Below are positions 14,921 to 19,991 of a stretch of 19,991 nt of DNA, one piece after another. The stretch comes from Chloroflexota bacterium (GTDB lineage Bacteria; Chloroflexota; Anaerolineae; Caldilineales; Caldilineaceae), in assembly GCA_003451595.1 (NCBI GenBank), contig DMDA01000016.1, forward strand, positions 11,852 to 31,842, written 5' to 3'. The position numbers were made by a program, and so were the translations under genes. Every line of letters begins with the position of its first letter. Within the stretch, counting starts at the first letter, position 1. Under the pieces are notes generated by a model. The model had not been told where the DNA came from. It saw only the letters and a list, made by a program, of their open reading frames with translations, and ran no database searches.

Positions 14921-16809
14921 ATGAAAACAAAGAAGTTTCTAGTGCTGGCGCTTCTGATGGTTCTGGCGCTCGTCGTCAGTGCCTGCGCCCCTGCTGCAGT
15001 TCCGGGTGCGGCGCCCTCCGCCGGCAGCGAGGCCGCCAGCAGCGGCGCCGAGGAGTACACCACACCACACCCGATCCTGAGTGATGTGCGCGTGCGACAG
15101 GCGTTGGCCTACTGCATCGATCGCAATGCCCTGATCGCATCTGTCTATCCCTATGTCGAAGATGGCTCCGAGCTGCTGATGGACAGCTTCCTGCCCAAGA
15201 CGCACTGGGCCTACGGTGGCCCCTACACCGACATGCCCATGTACGACCCTGAGAAGGGCAAAGCGCTGCTTGAGGAAGCCGGCTGGACGCAGGGCGATGG
15301 CCCCGTGCGCACCAATGCCAATGGCGATTCGCTGGTGCTCAAGTTCACGACGACCAGCGCTCAGTTCCGCCAGACATGGTCTGCCGTCATGATCCAGAAC
15401 CTGGCCGCCTGTGGCATCCAGATCATCCCGACCTATGCGCCGGCCTCCTGGTGGTTTGGCGACACAACAGGTCTGGCCCGCCGCGACTTCGAGCTGGGCG
15501 CCTTCGCCTGGGTCGGTCAGGCTGATCCGGCTGGTCGCTCACTCTACGCATGTGACCAGATTCCGTTGCCTTCCAACAACTGGGAAGGGCAGAACTACAT
15601 GGGTTGGTGCAATCCGACCGCCAGCGACGCCATTGTGAAGGCCAACAACACGCTGGTGCGCGACGAGCGGATTGCCGCCTACCACATTGTGCAGCAAGAA
15701 TTCGCCAAGGACGTCGTGTCCATTCCGATCTTCCAGCGCGCCGAGGCGGAAGCCTGGAGCTCGAACCTGACCGGTGTGCGCTCTGATCCCACCGAATACG
15801 CCACCACCAATCTGCAGGAGTGGGCGCTGGCGGATGGCGGCGACACCATCGTCATCGGTATGACGCAGGAACCAGACAGCATGTGGAATCTGGTGTCCAG
15901 CATGGCAGCCCAGCGCCTAGTTGACCGCGCTGCGGTGGGCGTGCTCTATTCCCAGTACAACTATGACTTCCAGCCTGGTCTGCAGGGAGAACTCTCCACA
16001 TTGGAGAGCGGTCTGGCGGTCAACGAGCCTGTCGAGGTGACGGCTGGCGACAAGGTCTATGATGCTACCGGCGCCCCGGTCGAATTGGCAGCTGGCGTCA
16101 AGGTGATCGACAGCGAAGGCAACGAGGTTGAATACAGCGGCGAAGGTACGGTGAAGATGAATCAGCTCACCGTCACCTACAAGCTCAAACCCTTCACCTG
16201 GAGTGATGGCACGCCGGGCACAGTCGCCGACATGAAGCTGGGCGTCGACATCGACTGCAACCGGGATTCAGGCGCCACAACGTACGATCTGTGCGATCGC
16301 ATCGGCGACATTGCCAATGATGTGACCTACTCGGACAGCGAACTGGCGATGACGATCAAGTGGTTACCGGGCAATCAGTACCCGCTCTACCACCTCTATC
16401 CATTCAACATCTACCCAAGCCAGCGTGTGCTGAGTGACGGCCGCGTCCTGGCCGACGTGCCAGCCGCTGAGTGGGCCACGCTGCCGGAAGTGGCAGAACG
16501 CCCGCTTTCCTACGGCCCGTACATGATCAAGGAATGGAACAAGGGCCAGAGCATCGTCTTGGAAGCGAATCCGTACTATGATGGCGAGGTTGCGACGCCA
16601 AACGTGATCTACGTCTTCGTGGCTGACACCAACCAGGCTGTTGCTCAGCTTCTCAATGGCGACGTTGACTATCTGGATGACTCGACCTGGGTGCAGGCGC
16701 CGAAGTGCAGACGGTCATCGATGCAGCAGAGAGCACGGGCAATGTGCAGTACGACATCTCCGCTAGCTCCACCTGGGAGCACATCGACATCAACCTGTTC
16801 ACCAAGTAG
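14921..16809 (+). CDS. Circularly permuted family-5 substrate-binding lipoprotein (frameshifted near 3' end)
   Basis: This is the binding protein of the Opp/Dpp-type importer. The ATG at 14921 has AAGGAG six bases upstream. A signal peptide ends in the lipobox VSAC (Cys22), so the protein is a surface lipoprotein. After a Ala/Ser/Gly-rich linker (23-50) comes the normally C-terminal half (PILSDVRVRQALAYCIDR from 51, YDPEKGKALLEEAGW, ending near SNLTGVRSDP at 281-289). A short linker leads to the normally N-terminal half (GDTIVIGMTQEPDS from 307; LKPFTWSDGTP; GPYMIKEW at 532). The frame breaks between about 16684 and 16702. In the frame one base back, translation continues as EVQTVIDAAESTGN...TWEHIDINLFTK and stops at 16807-16809, matching the family. 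Restored length is about 629 residues. Uncorrected reading gives a low-complexity tail to 16843. Confidence 0.88.
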
Positions 16810-16816
16810 AGCGTTT

Positions 16817-16858
16817 GTCAGGGAGGCGGGCTGCCTCGAATAGCCTGCCCCCCCTGAC
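16817..16858 (+). terminator. GC-rich hairpin after the binding-protein gene
   Basis: GTCAGGG (16817-16823) pairs with CCCTGAC (16852-16858), and the stem continues with a mismatch and small bulge through GGCGGGC against GCCTGCC. It starts eight bases after the restored stop codon. No T-run follows, so it may act as a 3' mRNA stabiliser or partial terminator that sets binding-protein output above that of the permeases. Confidence 0.5.
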
Positions 16859-16873
16859 TGGTATCTGGATGAC

Positions 16874-16911
16874 CAAACGGGCGGGTTTGCAGTACGCTGC
16901 CCGCCCGTTTG
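16874..16911 (+). terminator. Perfect 12-bp hairpin before the permease genes
   Basis: CAAACGGGCGGG (16874-16885) and CCCGCCCGTTTG (16900-16911) form a perfect 12-bp stem with a 14-nt loop. It sits 38 bp before the permease start. It lacks a downstream T-run, so read-through to the permeases is expected; it could equally block 3' exonucleases after processing of the transcript. Confidence 0.6.
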
Positions 16912-16949
16912 CGTAGATACAGCATAACTCGTTCACGGAATACCCTGCC

Positions 16950-18137
16950 ATGACAGCTTATTTGATTCGGCGCCTCTTTCAGATGTTGATCGTTGTTTTT
17001 GTTGTCTCACTTTTTATGTTTTTTCTCTTCAACATTGCGCCAGGTGGCCCGCTTACCGGTTTGCAGCAGCAGCAGCGTCGCATCACACCGGAAGAAAAGG
17101 CGCGCATCCGCGCGCAATATGAGCTTGATCTCTATTGGCCGGTTCGGTATACGCGTTGGTTGGTGGGTTGGCCGCAGGGACCGATCGTGATCAACGGCCA
17201 GGAGTGGTTTGCCGAAGTTCCGATGGGATGCTATTTGGAAGCGACGCCAGAAGAAGGCGGCGGTTGCAAAGACTATGTCTACCTGGCCGAGATGCCCACG
17301 TTGCATCCGCCGATCAAGAGCAGTCGGGGAATTCTGTTTGGAGATTTTGGCCAATCGACAGTGGTGCAGGCTGGGCGCCCGGTGTGGGACTTGCTGGCAA
17401 GTCGTTTGTGGGCGACAATGGAATTGCAGATTCTGTCATTGACGCTTTCGCTGATCATAGCGATACCCCTAGGTATCTATAGCGCCGTGCATCAATATTC
17501 GAAATTTGATTACACTTTTACGACAGCCGCTTTTATCGGCTCGTCGATGCCAACTTTTTTCTTTGGATTGCTCTTTATTCTCACCTTCACCATTCTGGCA
17601 GGCCGCATCCAGGAGGTGTGGCCCTGGTGGCCGACCTTGCCACCCGGGTTGCGTGAAGCTGTGCGCCCTTATGACGTGGCGAGTTGGCTACCAAAAGTGC
17701 AGCCGGGTTCGCCGCTGGATCGCTTCCTGCACTTGCTGATGCCGGTGACAGTCTTGACGATCGTCAGTGTGGCGGCGTGGAGCCGTTTCCTGCGCTCGTC
17801 GATGCTTGAAGTGCTACGCCAGGATTACGTCCGTACGGCGCGCGCTAAGGGGCTAGTCGAGCGGCTGGTGATCAACAAGCACGCGCTGCGCAACGCGCTG
17901 ATCCCCTTTATCACAATCCTTGTGCTGCAGATTCCACTCTTCTTTGCCGGCGCCATCGTGACGGAAACGGTTTTTGCCTGGCCGGGGATGGGGCGTCTCT
18001 ATTATGATGCGCTCAACCGCTCCGACTACAACATTGCGCTGGCGTTTATCTACGTCACGACGATTCTCACCGTGGCGGCGACGTTGTTGGGCGACATCCT
18101 CTATTCGGTCGTCGATCCCCGCATCCGGTATTCATAA
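16950..18137 (+). CDS. Peptide/nickel-type ABC importer permease (OppB/DppB family), enlarged
   Basis: This 395-residue inner-membrane permease is the first of the pore-forming pair. The N-terminus MTAYLIRRLFQMLIVVFVVS...NIAPGGP is typical of OppB, as is the cytoplasmic EAA loop DYVRTARAKGL (292-302) that docks onto the ATPases. The end VVDPRIRY is also characteristic. The usual length is about 306-340, so this protein is roughly 60-90 residues longer. The excess lies in two regions: after helix 1 (about 40-150), which carries Cys94 and Cys106, and between later helices (about 215-255, rich in Trp and Pro). Both face the outside in OppB topology, where the binding protein docks. The ATG at 16950 has only a weak GGAA ribosome-binding site. 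Confidence 0.92.
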   Translation: MTAYLIRRLFQMLIVVFVVSLFMFFLFNIAPGGPLTGLQQQQRRITPEEKARIRAQYELDLYWPVRYTRWLVGWPQGPIVINGQEWFAEVPMGCYLEATPEEGGGCKDYVYLAEMPTLHPPIKSSRGILFGDFGQSTVVQAGRPVWDLLASRLWATMELQILSLTLSLIIAIPLGIYSAVHQYSKFDYTFTTAAFIGSSMPTFFFGLLFILTFTILAGRIQEVWPWWPTLPPGLREAVRPYDVASWLPKVQPGSPLDRFLHLLMPVTVLTIVSVAAWSRFLRSSMLEVLRQDYVRTARAKGLVERLVINKHALRNALIPFITILVLQIPLFFAGAIVTETVFAWPGMGRLYYDALNRSDYNIALAFIYVTTILTVAATLLGDILYSVVDPRIRYS

Positions 18138-18152
18138 GGAGGAGGTGCACCC

Positions 18153-19154
<1,002 letters not shown>

Positions 19155-19334
19155 AGAGCAGTTCCAACTGCAAAGCGCGTGCATCGCACTGGTGGAAAGG
19201 CGCTGAGCGTACGAGCGCGCGTTGTCCAATGTGTTGCTCGAACGTCGCGGACCTGGCATTTTTATCACACTGGCGCCAGAACCAGAGGTCAGGCAGCGCT
19301 GTGCAGAATTAAACATCGAACTTGCACGTTAGGA

Positions 19335-19340
19335 TACAAT
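19335..19340 (+). promoter_or_regulatory. -10 element placed for a leaderless mRNA
   Basis: TACAAT ends six bases before the ATG at 19347, so transcription from this element would begin at or within a base of the start codon. No Shine-Dalgarno sequence could exist on such an mRNA. A -35 is poor (TTAAAC at 19309 is 20 bp away). The flanks resemble those of the TACAAT at 9925. Confidence 0.5.
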
Positions 19341-19346
19341 AACGGT

Positions 19347-19991
19347 ATGGCAAACACGAATGGGTCCAACTCAGAGCAAAAGCCGCTGCTTGAGGTGAAA
19401 GGGCTGAAGACTTACTTTTACACTGAAGACGGCGTTGTGAAGGCGATCAACGGCGTCGATTTTTCGATCATGCCTGGACAGGTGATGGGGCTGGTCGGCG
19501 AGTCGGGCAGCGGCAAGAGCGTCACTTCGCTCTCGATCATGCGGCTGCTGCCGGCGTCGGGCAAGATCGTCGAAGGTGAAATCTGGTTTGGCAACGAAGA
19601 CCTGACCAAGCTGGGCGAAAAGCGGCTGCTTGAGATTCGCGGCAACGAGATTTCGATGATCTTCCAGCAGCCGACGAGTTGCCTGAACCCTGTCTTCCGC
19701 ATCGGCGACCAGATCGCCGAAGCGATCCTGACGCACGCCAAGATCAGCAAAGAAGAGGCGAATCGTCGGGCAGTGGAGATGCTGCGCATCGTCGGCATCC
19801 CCGACCCGGCGAAGCGCGCGCTTGCCTATCCGCACGAAATCTCCGGCGGGCAGGCGCAGCGTGTGATGATCGCGATGGCATTGGCGACCAAGCCCAAACT
19901 GCTGATTGCCGACGAACCAACCACGGCGCTCGATGTGACAATCCAGGCGCAGATTCTCGACCTGATGCGCAACCTGCGCACCGAGACCGGC
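19347..19991 (+). CDS. Second OppD/DppD-type ABC ATPase (partial, runs off the window)
   Basis: The first 215 codons of another D-type ATPase are present; the gene continues past the window end. Walker A is GESGSGKS (51-58), the Q-loop reads IFQQPTSCLNP (rather than FQDPMTSLNP), the signature is SGGQAQR (166-172) and Walker B is LLIADEP with catalytic Glu190. It is clearly paralogous to the ATPase at 12700 but well diverged, with different Q-loop and signature wording, so it is not a recent tandem copy. It is separated from the OppC-type gene by 192 bp containing a possible imperfect 9-bp stem (19208-19216 with 19236-19244) and the promoter-like TACAAT. It may start a second D-F ATPase pair serving the same permeases, or another transporter. 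Confidence 0.92.
   Translation, partial: MANTNGSNSEQKPLLEVKGLKTYFYTEDGVVKAINGVDFSIMPGQVMGLVGESGSGKSVTSLSIMRLLPASGKIVEGEIWFGNEDLTKLGEKRLLEIRGNEISMIFQQPTSCLNPVFRIGDQIAEAILTHAKISKEEANRRAVEMLRIVGIPDPAKRALAYPHEISGGQAQRVMIAMALATKPKLLIADEPTTALDVTIQAQILDLMRNLRTETG

Noticed and set aside
16684..16702. Programmed -1 ribosomal frameshifting in the binding-protein gene.
   Set aside because: No X-XXY-YYZ slippery heptamer is present, and binding proteins are not known to use this. A missing base explains the data better.
14921..16809. Fusion of two truncated binding proteins, or simple truncation of a canonical one.
   Set aside because: The two blocks together cover the family once, with complementary ends and little overlap, which fits permutation better than fusion or truncation.
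16703..16843. The in-frame tail after the frameshift taken as the real C-terminus.
   Set aside because: It is rich in Arg, Ser, Thr and Cys with no family resemblance, while the frame one base back gives a family-like end.

Overview
The window reads as a chromosomal segment of a moderately GC-rich bacterium. The style of the lipoprotein and ABC-transporter genes, the secreted multi-module amylase and the mix of neighbours suggest Chloroflexota, perhaps near Caldilineales. That placement is inference from family resemblance only; no rRNA or marker gene is present. No tRNA, rRNA, insertion sequence, phage gene or CRISPR array was seen.

Left part (1-9222). A FabH-type ketoacyl-ACP synthase (minus strand) diverges from an aminoglycoside-phosphotransferase-like kinase. 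A TATAAT promoter near 2379 then precedes a tight co-directional run: a DUF423 membrane protein, a 96-residue conserved protein of unknown function, an amidase-signature hydrolase, and a 1489-residue secreted GH13 amylase/pullulanase with at least eight modules.

Middle part (9223-12471). A DUF1992 (DnaJC28-type) gene on the minus strand converges on the amylase. It diverges from a CPBP-family intramembrane protease. argH follows, starting at a GTG just after two adjacent families of short tandem repeats.

Right part (12472-19991). A strong promoter (TTGACA, 17 bp, extended -10 TGTTACGCT) drives a peptide/nickel-type (Opp/Dpp) ABC importer locus in the order ATPase D, ATPase F, substrate-binding lipoprotein, permease B, permease C. 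A second D-type ATPase follows behind its own leaderless-looking promoter and runs off the window.

The most notable item is the binding protein (14921-16809). Its family-5 fold is written in circularly permuted order. The segment that normally forms the C-terminal half comes directly after the lipobox, the normal N-terminal half comes second, and the protein ends where the canonical chain would continue into its own start. The same gene carries a one-base frameshift near its 3' end. Two interleaved inverted repeats lie before it and two strong hairpins after it, suggesting RNA-level control of binding-protein output relative to the ATPases and permeases.
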